Source: Brachypterus glaber
Taxonomy: Eukaryota; Arthropoda; Insecta; Coleoptera; Kateretidae
Direction: 5' to 3'
DNA: 64,000 nucleotides
Assembly (NCBI GenBank): GCA_958510825.1
Contig: OY294049.1
Span: 23,202,945-23,266,944 of the forward strand
In this document: piece after piece, positions 47,105 through 57,926 of the stretch
Position numbering within the stretch: position 1 is the stretch's first letter
How the letters are laid out: every line of letters begins with the position of its first letter
Position numbers and translations under genes: made by a program
Notes under the pieces: generated by a model
Database searches by the model: none
What the model saw: only the letters and a program-made list of their open reading frames with translations
What the model was told of the DNA's origin: nothing

Positions 47105-47148
47105 TTGATAGACTGCAGTTTCGGGCTGCTGGCCCTCTTCAGTACCAA
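47105..47148 (-). ncRNA. Type I hammerhead ribozyme, copy 1
   Basis: Minus-strand order: stem I TTGGTA; core CTGAAGA; stem II GGGC, loop CAGCA, GCCC; core GAA; stem III ACTGCAGT; C at the cleavage site (GUC); stem I return TATCAA. All three stems form, with one G-U in stem I. A further helix, CAGAGT with ACTCTG, continues stem I beyond an internal loop, where loop-loop contacts would be expected. Cleavage is predicted between 47111 and 47110. Confidence 0.85.
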
Positions 47149-47455
47149 GAGTCAACTCTGCACGCTGATTAAGAAAACGTTTTTAGACTTTACTCGCAAA
47201 AGGAATATAGCCATTAGATTGATGTAGACTTGTGCGCCATCTATTTCTAGATGTAGACAACTACTCATACCTCTCCTAATCTGGAGACTGAATGGTAGCA
47301 AGTTGAAGACTTGTGTGTCTCAAGCACATAGTACCACTAACGGGTGGTTAGACGTAAAATTAGTAAGGACAGAAATTTTTAATTTTAAACAAAATTATAA
47401 AAATATTAATTTATTATTCCATCAATCTATTTTCTAATCATCGTACAGAGTGATA

Positions 47456-47499
47456 TTGATAGACTGCAGTTTCGGGCTGCTGGCCCTCTTCAGTACCAA
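47456..47499 (-). ncRNA. Type I hammerhead ribozyme, copy 2
   Basis: The core and stems are identical to copy 1. Here stem I extends by about 45 more base pairs, because the flanking sequence to 47555 is the complement of the repeat head. Cleavage is predicted between 47462 and 47461, 351 nt from the first site. Confidence 0.85.
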
Positions 47500-47661
47500 G
47501 AGTCAACTCTGTACGATGATTAGAAAATAGATTGATGGAATAATAAATTATATATTTTTATATTTTGATATATTTATACATTTTTAATTAGATGTCAAAT
47601 TTTGAAATTAGTAAAATACCATTTATCATGTTTTCAGACTGTGAAATCAATTTTCTTTACC

Positions 47662-47799
47662 TATACTGTCCTACTACGCTAGAAAGTAGTAACTATTTGT
47701 CGCATAGCAACGTTTTCACGTCAACTATGATGTAATATTTTGAAAACGCTGCTATGCGACAAATGGAGTTACTGCTTTCTAGCGTAGTAGGGCAGTATA
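47662..47799. mobile_element. Hairpin MITE with TATACTGTCCTACTACGCTA ends
   Basis: The left arm TATACTGTCCTACTACGCTA, then GAAAGTAGTAACT and TTTGTCGCATAGCA, is mirrored on the right by TGCTATGCGACAAAT, AGTTACTGCTTTC and TAGCGTAGTAGGGCAGTATA. It is about 138 bp and noncoding. Confidence 0.85.
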
Positions 47800-48293
47800 T
47801 CAATAATAATCTTTTCTCTCCCAGTAGGAGTAAATTTTATAAACAATGGATTTCTGTCACTTTAGATGTTTCAGTTTTTTGTGCAATTTTTACTAATTAA
47901 AACCAAGAAAATAACTTTAAATAAATTTTTATTAATTAAATATAATTAATTATAATTATTACCAATAAATAAAATCAATAATTAGCCAAATATTATGAAA
48001 AAAATTAAAATAAAACTAATTTTTTAAACGTCAGTTCAAAGTATTTATTTGAGCATGTCACTGATATACTGATTTACTTGATTTTTATGAAAATTTTAAG
48101 AAATATAATTTCTGTTAATAATTTATTTTATTATTTGAATATAAATAGATAAATAGTGCTAGTAGTGAAAAAACTAATATATAAACTACGGTAGAGAAGA
48201 CTATTATAGCCTCGCACTCTGAAACGCTCGGCTATAAAAAATGTCTTTTCTACCCGATATCGGAGGATCATTGCAGTCGTTTGGCAATAAATT

Positions 48294-48700
48294 AAGGGGG
48301 TGATTCTACATCACAAAACATGAAAGATCAGCACAATAGGAACATAGGTCCGGAAACAAACCCTTAGAGAGTTACGACTTTTTAAAATTTTACTAAAAAT
48401 AAGGTTTTTAATTAATAACTCTGGTACCATTTGAGTTAGAGCGACGAGGTTTTACATGTATATGTATAGTATTAATAAAGGAAATTAGTTTATGTTAATT
48501 TATTAATTTTTTTTAATCTATCCAGAGGATTGCTTAGACGGACAAAATGTGTGAGGCTTAACACATTTTTACCCGAAACATTTTTATGTGTATTTTTTTG
48601 AATTTTTGTAGAACCGTTTTCAAAAAAATAATGCGATTAAGAGGAAGTGACATTTTGTGCCAGCAATAATGTTACTTTTTAAAAGTCTCTTACTTCTTTA
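48294..48700 (-). repeat. Dispersed repeat (inverted relative of 14376-14775)
   Basis: It shares, in inverted order, CAGCACAATAGGAACATAGG, AATAACTCTGGTACC, GAGCGACGAGGTTTT, ATCTATCCAGAGG and AAGTCTCTTACTT with the tandem duplication at 14-17 kb. Its left end, AAGGGGGTGATTCTACATC, resembles the TTAAGGGGTGATTCTAC end at 39740. Confidence 0.7.
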
Positions 48701-48820
48701 ATATTAATATACAGGGTGGTCCAAAGAGTTTTTTTATTTAGTTGCGCTGTAGAAAATTTGGTAGGAGATGTAGAAAGGTGGGGTCAGTCTTAAACGATAG
48801 TTCAGGGAAATTTATTCACC

Positions 48821-49049
48821 ATGCAGCGCTACACGGCAGAGGAGTGCTCGTTTTGTGTGCGTGAATATTACTGCAACAATTCCGCCACTGTTTCGCGCCG
48901 TAGATTTCGACAGCATTTTTTAATTTGCACGATGTTCAGCAATGTTCAAGCTTTTCGTTGATTAAGCAATGGGTTCGTAAGTTTGGGGAAACTGGTTCAA
49001 CGTTAAATAAACGCGTCCCCGGCCGTGGCATTCGAAGGTCAGCGAGAAC
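48821..49049 (+). pseudogene. Fragment of DUF4817-type Tc1/mariner transposase, part 1
   Basis: It starts MQRYTAEECSFCVREYY and reaches RRRFRQHF, a typical N-terminal HTH of insect transposases of this group. The first frame stops at 48961, but an adjacent frame continues with IKQWVRKFGETGSTLNK and then RRSART, so there is one frameshift. The sequence breaks at 49049 where the hAT element is inserted and resumes at 49879. Confidence 0.8.
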
Positions 49050-49878
49050 CATAGACAAAATAAACAAATAGATTGATTTTTGACCATCTGCGCATACTTC
49101 TGCGTCCCGACTAAATGCGTCCTCCATTTTGATTCCAATCGTCCAAGTAAAAAAATATATATTTTATTTTGGTAACACTGTCTTGAGTTAGATAGGAATA
49201 TTTTCTTTGTTAGAGATGTGTCTTTTCATTTCACTTCAGTAGTCAGTAAAAGTTTCTTTTTGTCGTTGTTTTGTTGCAACAGTTTGTTATATATGTAAAA
49301 ACTAAATCAATATGTTATACTACACAGATATTTATTTATTTTTACCAGTAATTTAAATATAAAAATATAATTCTTCTCACACACCTCTAACATGTTCGTG
49401 CAACAGGTTAACATAACCTAATTTATGTATGTTTCGAGTTTGTTTTTGAGGTTTTTCTGTTATTTTTTCTACGCGTTTGTTGTTTTGTGCTAAAAGGGTG
49501 AACATTTTATTTTATTATAGACTATATAATAGCGTTTTTGAACTTTTAAAGTCTTTCTGTGTTTTTTGTATATTTTATAGTGCTTTTTCAAAGAACTAGT
49601 AAAGTCTTTGCAATTACGTGTTTTATAAAAAGTTGTAGAAACATAAAACGACTGCTACCTGCAGACAGCAGTATCATATTTTTTAGGTAAGTTTGATTTT
49701 TTTTTAATATAACATAAGAAAACATTAAAAAGTAAAGTTATGTCGTTTATTTATTTACATTTTACCCACTAATTTAAATTTCCCGACTGATTTCTGACGT
49801 AACTTCCGATCAAAATGGAGGACTCGTAAATTTATATATAACTTTGAGATGACAGCTCATCTATGTTCTTTGTCTATG
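49050..49878. mobile_element. hAT-type non-autonomous element (8-bp target duplication)
   Basis: The 10-bp termini CATAGACAAA and TTTGTCTATG are inverted. They are flanked by an exact 8-bp direct repeat, GCGAGAAC (42-49 and 879-886 past 49000), as hAT elements make. Both sides belong to one interrupted transposase frame, which confirms the insertion. Subterminal inverted segments include TCCTCCATTTTGAT and ATCAAAATGGAGGA. The 829 bp encode no transposase. Confidence 0.88.
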
Positions 49879-49965
49879 GCGAGAACCCATGAAAACATTG
49901 AGAGAGTTAGAGCGTCTGTGCGACAAGAACCAAATGTATCGACTCGAAAGCGCGCTTGCATGTGT
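49879..49965 (+). pseudogene. Fragment of DUF4817-type transposase, part 2
   Basis: It continues from part 1 across the hAT insertion: ARTHENIERVRASVRQEPN and VSTRKRA. The fragment ends at the fold-back loop, and the mirrored copy runs from about 49985 to 50300 on the opposite strand. There is no catalytic domain. Confidence 0.78.
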
Positions 49966-50722
49966 AAATCTTTGTGAAGGATGCGAGCACCGACGAGTCG
50001 ATACATTTGGTTGTTGTCGCACGGACGCTCTAACTTTGTCAATGTTTTCATGGGTTCTCGCTGACCTTCGACGGCCAGAGACGCGTTTATTTAATGTTAA
50101 ACCAGTTTCCTCAAACTTAAGAACTCATTGCTAAATCAACATTGCTGAACATCGTGCAAATTGAAATGCTGTCGAAATCTAAGGCGAAAAATAGTGGCGG
50201 AATTGTTGTTGCGGTAACATTCGCGCACACAAAACTAGCGCTGCTCTACCGTGTGACTAAATTTCCCTGAACCAAACTATCGTTTAAGACTAACCAAACC
50301 TTTTTACCCCTCCTACCACATTTTCTACAGCGCGCTGCAGCGCAATAAAATAAAATAAAAACTACAGATATTATTAAAAATTACAGATATTTGAATAAAC
50401 TTTTTCTGTGTTTAAATAATTTAACATAACCAAAACAAACCCCGTATGAATTTCGTACTCTTTCCTTGTTCGCTGCTATCGTAGGATCACATATTGAGCA
50501 CGTGTCTCTCTATATAAAGAGACATAGCTATATGTATACTGTTATTATCATTTGTTAGGTCGTGTTTGTGTGGTTGAAAGATGTACAATTACGGCTTTAA
50601 TCATTTTATATATTATACAGATCTGTTTAGATAACTAAATAATAGTGCTGCATATTTTGAACAATGCTTTGAGGTGTATTCACGGGGATGAACCCCATAC
50701 TGAGAAAAAAATAAGTATGATG

Positions 50723-51904
50723 ACACGGCAGGCCTGAAGTTAACTTAAGCTTCAAAGAATGGTCAAATCAAACAACCAGTGGATATTGGTAGTATGGGGT
50801 CTAGGCTATTCATAACCATCAACAGAAAAATCGCAGCAGATGGTTTTTGAAAGATACTGTTAAAAGTTCTTGGTAATGACCCTTTTTCTTTACAATTTCA
50901 TAATTTGGAAACTTACATAAAAATTCTAGTTAAATTTTGTTCGTAGAATCTAAATCCGTTCACAAAATTGATCTATCATTTTTAATTTTCGAAAAAATGT
51001 AAATCTTAATTTAGTTTTAGTGAAATTTCATCACCTGTAAAAAAATAACAATACTAGATATTAACTTGCACGTATGTCCAAATGACGGAAAAAGTATTTA
51101 GAAATGCTAGCAAATAATTTGTAAAATATAAGTGTAATTTATAATTAGCAAGACCTTCTTTTGGTCAGTTTCTGCAAAATAAATACTAAGTGCAGCAGTG
51201 TTTGTTGTTTTGTCATAATCTGTCAAAAATTATAAGACATTAAAAATGTTTTGAGTTGTAAGGTATCTAAATATTTCTAAACACTGCTCAACCTAACTTT
51301 TTTTTTCTAAAAAATTCTTAAAATGAATCCATATTAAAATTGTAACACAAAACAATTTAAGAATTATTCGATGGTATTTTTAAATACTAAGCCTTTTTCT
51401 GTCGTTTATACATATTCGCAAGTTAATATCATGTATAGTTATTTTTTTATTGGCGATGAAAGTTTACTAAAACAAATTTGTGATTTTTATTTTTTCGAAA
51501 GCTAAAATAGACCAATTCTGTAAACGAATTCGGATTCTGCGGACAAGACTTAACTAGAATTATTATTCAAATTCTCAAATTTTAAAATTTTAAGACAAAA
51601 CAAGTCCAAACCAACAACTTTTGACAGTATCTTCTAAAAAACCATCTGCTGCTATTTAGTTGTTGATGGTTATCAATAGCCTAGACCCCATTCTACCAAT
51701 ATCAACTAGTTGTTTGCTTTGACCATTCTTTGAAACTTAAGGCCACAGGCTCGCATAACAACATAGTACATAAGAATGCGATGCCGTGATTGGCTTGATG
51801 TGCCGCCATGTATTTTGTAAGCCAATCATGGCATCGCATTCTTATGTTTTATGTTTTTATGCAAGCTTCTGCATAGGCCTTAAGTTAACCTCAGGCCTGC
51901 CGTG
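50723..51904. repeat. Fold-back, about 1.2 kb
   Basis: The left arm CACGGCAGGCCTGAAGTTAA, then AGAATGGTCAAATCAAACAA and GGTCTAGGCTAT, is mirrored by the right arm, which ends CTCAGGCCTGCCGTG. The pairing continues inwards through CATCTGCTGCGA-like and CGTTCACAAAATTGATCTAT-like segments. The right arm is interrupted by a piggyBac-type MITE at TTAA. Confidence 0.8.
51741..51879. mobile_element. piggyBac-type MITE, copy 3, with exact TTAA duplication
   Basis: TTAA (51737-51740) and TTAA (51880-51883) flank a 139-bp palindromic element starting GGCCACAGGCTCGCATAACA and ending TGCAAGCTTCTGCATAGGCC. The left arm of the surrounding fold-back keeps the uninterrupted site (CTTAAGTTAAC complement), so the empty target is visible in the same window. 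Confidence 0.9.
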
Positions 51905-52245
51905 AAGAGTTTTCATATTTGAAACAAGAATATATTTTTTTAATGATTTTATTATAATTTTTCCTTTTGTTTCTATCTAAGAAAAATTGGTGCACAAATA
52001 TATTTTTTGCACGACCGGGACTAAAACGCTATTTTAATCCCTCTTTTTGCGGAACTAAACCTACTGTTTTACTCCCGCATCTGTATCATGTTATCCATGA
52101 TAGCTGTACACTTTCAAATATAGATGGCGGAAGAAATGCTTCTTCTTCTTCTTTTCTTTATTTTTTGGCCTTTGCTTTATATCAATTAGCCAGCTCGCTA
52201 CTCTTTTGTTAATTTCTGCAAATGGTTTGTCTGGTTGCTACCATA
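51905..52245. other. Repeat-containing stretch
   Basis: The segment 51990-52085 (TTTTTGCACGACCGGGACTA, AACGCTATTTTAATCCC) is shared with 55229-55325, so the short open frame over it is repeat-derived. A CTT microsatellite lies near 52137-52160. Confidence 0.5.
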
Positions 52246-52553
52246 CCATCGCTTTCTTTCGGCCTGGTCTTATGTAAGACTTCTTGTGGGACCTCCCAAT
52301 TCTGTTTAAATGTGCGTAGGAATAAATAAATTTCTTCTATCATAACCTCAAAACCATGTGGATAACCCTAATCCAGATTCAACCACTAAATTACATTACA
52401 TATACATCACTTTCTTTTGGCCTGGTCTTCTTAACTGTTTACTTCTTTTTCTCTGTTATCCTTGTTTCAAATAAATAAAATTTCTTCTATCATAACCTCA
52501 AAATTATGTGGGTAACCCTAATCCAGATCCAACCACTAAATTACATCACATAT
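52246..52553. repeat. Tandem duplication, about 150-160 bp unit
   Basis: CTTTCTTTCGGCCTGGTCTT, then TTTCTTCTATCATAACCTCA and AACCCTAATCCAGAT, are repeated from about 52406 with small differences, ending ACCACTAAATTACATCACAT. No coding potential is conserved between units. Confidence 0.8.
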
Positions 52554-53783
52554 ACTAACATTCTATTGTAAAATCAATATCAATAGTTATACCGATTGTA
52601 GATTTGATAATATTTTCTTTACAAACACATTTTTACATAAATTACTTGATAATTCTGGCGCGAAAAACCTACGCCATTCACCTTAAATGTTTAACACCCT
52701 ACCGCCTTCGCGTCATCGACGCGAATGGGAAGAAATGCTATTTCCTATTTTAGACTCTAAGGCAGATCCAATCCATATAATTAAAATAGTTCTCAAAGTA
52801 AAGCAGATTTCTGGATTTTTAACATCGGGAAATATACTTTTGGAATTTGGAAACAGAAACTGTAGGTATTTAAGTAAATAAGAAATTCTAACCTCACTTT
52901 TATTGTTTTATTATTTTACATCAATAACATCGCCTACAAGCAAAATTCCAGCAGTAACTGCCGCCACCGTAAGAACAATATTTTTTTTTTAGTGAAATTA
53001 GAGTGACGTCACACAGGCCTCCCATTTGTCCTAAAATCGTCATAAAATAAAATTACTGTCATAAAAGTCATAAAATTTCATAAAAATACTCATACTTTAT
53101 ACTTTAGAGCGACCTGGGTGAGAAGTTTTTTTTTCTGAAGTTTAGTTTGGTTTGGATGTAGAAGGTAGTAAGGCCTCTTAAACGAAATGAGTTGAAACGT
53201 AAATATCCGTAAATTAATTTGTTTTTTTTTTTGAAAATAAATTTTACCAAGTTATCTATTAAGTATAACATTTTATTCTCTAGCAAGAAAATAAAAAATA
53301 CGTGTAAGGACCGGCCTATCGCCCATATCGTAAAAATTGGCATATAAGAGCTTCAGAGGTCGCTGAAACCATTTTGGTCCAAAACCACTATCCCTCGGGG
53401 TGGTCTGTCCGGTAATTCTTGTGGGCACGATAACTCAAAAGTGCTTTGAGGTAAATTTGGTATATACCTTTCCTTCCAGAAGTTCTCGGTTGGAATTCTT
53501 TTTGGTAAAAATCGGGATGCAAATGGGCAAATAACCTATTTTTAAAAGGGTTATATCTAAAGAAAGGGATGTTAGAGGCGGGGCCGAATTTAGAGGGAAG
53601 CTTCCCCAGGACCCGGGTTCGAGGAGTTTCGACGTTGACAGTTTTTTTAGTTTATACTTTATTTGATGAGCAAATTTGCGGGTCCTTTCTAAGTGGACCA
53701 TAGACCTTCAAATTCGTAAAAATTTTCGCCTTGGAACTAGGGCTTTTAACGAGGCTTTTAAAAAAATTTTACATTATCAATTT
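52554..53783. other. Stretch without recognised genes
   Basis: An open frame at 52687-52881 (64 codons, starting MFNTLPPSRHRREWEEML) is unassigned and may be chance. A poly-T region near 52980 and pieces of a dispersed repeat near 53700 (CGTAAAAATTTTCGCC, as at 13825) were noted. Confidence 0.35.
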
Positions 53784-53892
53784 GCCCGCAATCAGATAGC
53801 TGCCTTGGTGAATACTGATCCGCATGAAATAGTTTTCACTTCCGGCGCTACCGAATCCGATAATTTAGCTATCAAAGGTGTCGCTTACGCCA
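53784..53892 (+). pseudogene. Fragment of bacterial-type cysteine desulfurase (IscS/NifS)
   Basis: Within a 79-codon open frame, about 36 codons read [20 protein letters not shown] followed by [16 protein letters not shown]. This is the cysteine desulfurase segment that carries the [14 protein letters not shown] block near the pyridoxal-phosphate site. The ESDN form and the [19 protein letters not shown] context look like proteobacterial IscS more than insect NFS1. Codons before and after do not match the family. No splice sites bound it. Short direct repeats (AATTCGTAAAAA...TCGCC) lie on both sides, at 53711-53730 and about 53919-53939. It is far too short to function. Confidence 0.7.
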
Positions 53893-54350
53893 GTCGCCGT
53901 CCAAACGTCAATTAACAAAATTCGTAAAAAATATCGCCTGCGGCGTTAACTTAGTTGATGGTGGGCTGACGACCATCTAAAATCACCTAAAAAAGTGTAC
54001 GTATTTTATGGACGACCCCTAATAGTCCTACGACAAAAGTTGGTAAAAGCGAATCCTGTATATTTACAGTTCTTAATTAACAGCTGGTGATGAATGGTGG
54101 CATAGTAAACGAAAGAAAATTTAAATTTTACCAATAGGACGGCGCAAACTGTTGATTCAGTGTCGCCAGAGAAGATTAAGAATAATTATCCGGGCATTTT
54201 CGGTTTTAGTTAATGGCCCGAAGAACACACTGTTTCCATCACACTGCAACTAGTGATTAATATTATTCAGAAAGGACATTTCATGAAAAAGTTGACAGTC
54301 ACTGCAGTGTATAATTATACAAATAATATATCGATTGAGCATACACGCAG

Positions 54351-55192
54351 GGGCGGATCTAAATGGTATGGGGTAATCGGAAATTACAGCGCACATTCAC
54401 CAAAAATTTAACATTTCCAAGATAAAATTATTTCTAAAAATATTTTCACCAAGGGAACGTTCAAGAATTACGTAACGCAAAATGTACCAAAATTTATACA
54501 CTTCACACCTCGGTTCTCGCGTTATTCAAGGATGTAAAGATTTCATATTTTGGCTACCCCCCCTAACACACCGCCTATTAGTGGGGGTAGCCAAAATATG
54601 AAATCTTTATAATCTATAATAACGCGAGAACCTGGGTATGAAGTGTATGAATTATGGTACAATTTGCGTTTGGACGTAATACTTGAACGTTCCCTAACCA
54701 AGAAATTTTACTTTTCCCAAGGAAAGTCTTGCGTTAGTAGAAAAAAATCGAAAAATTTTTACTGCTTTTTTTTTACGTTTCTGAACGTTTTATATCCAAA
54801 AAATACAATTTCCGTAAAAAAAAAATGTGTCTGTCGGTCGGTGTGTTCGGGAAATTCGTGACCTAAATAACTCAAGAACGCTTCGGGCTAAAGACTTCAA
54901 ATTTGGACCACAGGATGATTATCCAAAGTTCTAGGCTGGGATTGTTTTTGGTAAAAATCGGATTGGGGGTAAAAGTGTAAAATGGGGCAAAAACTATTTT
55001 TTTCAAAAACATATATTATTCAATTAATTTTTTGTTTTACGTAAAAAGAAACTTTTTAGAAAAAAATTGAAAATTTTGTTTTTTTTGTTTTTGTTTAAAT
55101 TTTGCCTTTCATGCTGTTTCTTTTCTTAAAATTATTTTCATAGGGGGGGGGGGGGTAATTACCTTATTATCCCCTCTAAATCTGCCCCTGTA
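54351..55192. mobile_element. hAT-like element with CAGGGGCGGATC ends
   Basis: The left terminus CAGGGGCGGATCTAAATGG is mirrored by the right terminus CCCTCTAAATCTGCCCCTG. Such ends are common in hAT elements. A clear 8-bp duplication is not visible. The body holds a MITE (54452-54695) and a block shared with 18280-18450 (AAAGTCTTGCGTTAGTA, AATCCGATTTTTACC in inverted order). There is no transposase. Confidence 0.6.
54452..54695. mobile_element. Palindromic MITE, AGGGAACGTTCAAG family, copy 4
   Basis: The left end is AGGGAACGTTCAAGAATTAC and the right end GTAATACTTGAACGTTCCCT. The arms pair through TTCTCGCGTTATT and TTTTGGCTACCCCCCCTA. Compared with copy 1, the right arm has a three-base insertion that turns GCGTTACG into GCGTTTGGACG. 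Confidence 0.87.
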
Positions 55193-56884
55193 TAAACAAC
55201 AGTTGTTGACTTTTAAAATTGGCGTCATAAATACATTTTTGCACGACCAAGACTAAAACCTTATTTTACGCTTTCATTTTCGGGACTAAACTTGCCGTTT
55301 TTCTCCCAAGGGAATAAAAATCACGGCAACCTTGACAAAATTAAAATATTATACTTACTATGTACTTTGCTGATTCAAAAATTAGGTTGGGTGATGTTTT
55401 GTAATAAATTAGCGATGCAAACCAATTTATTTGATTTTAACAAAGAAAACCTTTAAAAATAACATTGTTATAACAATTTATACATAACTTAAAATTTATT
55501 ATCTTTGTCCATTTTTTGACGTTTGTGTCAACCTTATTAAAAAACAATTGAAATCTCGATAGCCGTGAAACTGACTTTTTGCAATTTACAGGCATTGATT
55601 AAATAACGAAAATAAAAGAACCGATTTTAGACGCATGGTTTTTAATTTTAATTTTATCTACCTAGCTAAATTATGTTTGGTCCTACAAAAAATAGTGTAT
55701 ATACCTTAGGACTAAACGTGGCTGTTTTAGTCCCTTGCATTTCTGTTTCCCAAGGGACTAAAACAGCCTGTTTAGTCCCTTGGTATATAAAAAACTATTA
55801 TTAATAAAGGCATAATTAATGCTGGTTGACCTCGTTTTTATTTATTTATATTTTATTCTCTTGCATGGGAACTTAATTCTAAGGTGTTTTAACCACTACT
55901 GTGGTAATCTAACTAAAAATTTAAATCTCGAACTTCCCTTTTCTTTGACTTAACTGCCATCCTAAATGTAGAATGATTGACCCCGAGTTCATCCCAGAGT
56001 AGCATGCCATAAGAGGATACATAGTCTACTTTGAAGTGTATACTTAACCGATGGATCATCTGTATATTATGTACATAGCTTTAAATATTTAGAGACAAAA
56101 CTTTTTCAGCATTGTGTGACTAGAATATAAAAAGTTCGCGATATTAGTGGCCCTAAATTTGCCAGAAAAACTACCAAACATGTTTTGGCCAAAATAAAGG
56201 AAATTATACGTATGTTGTTGGTTCCTGCACTTTGCACTTAACAGTTGAATACAGTTCTTTGTCATGTATAAGATTTAAAAAACAAATACAGCACTTATTT
56301 GGTTGGGTGAAAAGTGTATGTTAGTGCAAGAAAGTTCAGTCACAACAAACAAACAAAAAACATACCGTAAAATATCCACTAATTTTGACAAAAAATCTAA
56401 ATAAGTTAATCGACAAAAAATTTTAAGTCTTGAAACTAAGTGATTTTTATCGCTCCAGCCTAATACCTCTTTTTTTTTAATCTGTAAAGTACTAAAATAA
56501 TCCACCTGTGCCTCAACAAAAACAACTTTTCTTTGGACTTTATTAAAAAGTCTCACTCGTTTTGGAAAAAATAAATAATTGTGTTTTCCGGTGAAGGAAA
56601 GCGACGAAGGTATGTTTTCCGACCGCCGCGGGATATCGGAATTGATTGAATTTTCGGTAGTAGTATCAATAACACAGTCATGCTGGAAATGTAATTACTT
56701 TATTAAGTATTAACAGAAGGGTTTATCCCCTAGTCACATAGAAGAAAGGAATTTCTGTTTTAAGACGCTGAGAAAGACCAAATTATTTTTTTTGCTACAT
56801 ATAATGTGCACTGGCTACGCCCTTGACTTGATTAGAAAACAATATGTATGAATTAAAAAATGAAAAACCTGATGAAGTTACAAA
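55193..56884. other. AT-rich stretch without recognised genes
   Basis: It includes the repeat at 55229-55325 (shared with 51990) and a hairpin at about 55690-55790. A less AT-biased patch occurs near 56610-56640 (GACCGCCGCGGGATATCGG). No exon was identified. Confidence 0.4.
55690..55790. repeat. Hairpin with TTTTAGTCCCTTG arms
   Basis: GGCTGTTTTAGTCCCTTG and CAAGGGACTAAAACAGCC lie on either side of CATTTCTGTTTCC. It is a short, strong stem. Confidence 0.75.
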
Positions 56885-57183
56885 TAAAACTATATAAAAA
56901 ACAAGTTTTTAAACTTAAAACCCTTCTATTGATTACGTATTATGTATAACTAAAAAGTAGAAAACAAGATATACCAATTTACAAAAACGAATTAAAAAAA
57001 AAAAAGGTTTTGGAATTTGTGATTTCTTTATTTTTGCCAACATTTCTAAAACCCTTCTTTTAAAAAATTCGTTTTTGTAAATTGGTGTATCTTGTTTTCT
57101 ACTTTTTAGTTATACATAATACGTAATCAATAGAAGGGTTTTAAGTTTAAAAACTTGTTTTTTTTTATATAGTTTTATTTTCA
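56885..57183. repeat. Fold-back hairpin, about 300 bp
   Basis: AAAACTATATAAAAAACAAG and AACCCTTCTATTGATTACGT in the left arm pair with ACGTAATCAATAGAAGGGTT and CTTGTTTTTTTTTATATAGT in the right. A related single arm occurs at 23090-23215. Confidence 0.8.
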
Positions 57184-57723
57184 AGTTTTTAGTTATAATT
57201 TATTAATGTGATTAATAATTAAATTTAAAAATAATAATTAAATTATTATTATTAATTAATAATAATAATAAAATTAATAAAGAAATCACAAATTAAATAA
57301 TTTAATTAAGGGTGGGGGTAAATTTTATATCATTGTATTGTTAGGAGAGATAAATATGTTTACAAAATTTCAGCTCAAGTTTATTCTAAGTAGGTAAAAC
57401 AGAGAGGGCCCTCCAGAGTTAACTTAGCCGCACAGGGGGTGATGGGGGGATTGACGGTTGTTTTTTTATAGTAAAATTTTATTATTATGGGATGAGTACG
57501 TAACTCAATTTTAATTTTAAATTAACTCACGTGGATAAAAAAAAGGTTTTTGATATTTTAGGGGTGGGGGGTTGGGGGGTAAATTTTATATTAAATTATT
57601 TTTTTAGGGCAGATAAGCATGTATACCAAATTTCAGCTCTCTAAGTCTATTCTAAGTGGGTGAAAAAGCATTTGGCAAATTTGAGGACAAATATACCTAC
57701 ATATATATATATATATATATATA
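57184..57723. other. AT-rich stretch with two related blocks
   Basis: GGGGGTAAATTTTATATCAT and GGGGGGTAAATTTTATATTA (about 57312 and 57582), each followed by a similar AAATTTCAGCTC segment, indicate an old local duplication. A (TA)n tract begins at 57707. Confidence 0.5.
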
Positions 57724-57926
57724 CAGTGCGGTCCAAAAGTCACCCCCCCCCCCTTTTAACTTTTGAACGAGTTGAGATATCGACTTCAAATTTAGAACTC
57801 TTAAATAAGACAACTTAAACTATCTTTTAGCATATATTTGATATTTTCAGCTCTAAAAGTTCCAAATTTGAAGTCGCTATCTCAACTGGTTCAAAAGTTA
57901 AGAGGGGGGGGTGACTTTTGGACCGC

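Larger units (their letters stand above)
47024..47555 (-). mobile_element. Retrozyme-like element: two hammerhead-bearing direct repeats
   Basis: Two 137-bp direct repeats (47024-47160 and 47375-47511) are identical, or nearly so, by eye and lie exactly 351 bp apart. Each carries a complete hammerhead ribozyme on the minus strand. Beyond the second repeat the sequence to 47555 is the reverse complement of the repeat's head (TTCCATCAATCTATTTTC and its complement), giving an extended stem. The unit between the predicted cleavage sites is 351 nt and noncoding. This matches retrozymes, and the terminal repeats of Penelope-like elements, in architecture. No RT or endonuclease is present, so it would depend on an autonomous partner. 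Confidence 0.82.
48712..50362. mobile_element. Fold-back built from an inverted duplication of a transposon end
   Basis: The left half starts at CAGGGTGGTCCAAAGAGTTT and runs into transposase coding sequence. After the hAT insertion it continues to about 49960, turns, and runs back in inverted orientation to about 50362 (TCTACAGCGC, TGCAGCGCAATAAA). Both halves encode the same N-terminal part of a transposase in opposite directions. The loop lies around 49945-49990. The right terminus is degraded. Confidence 0.85.
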
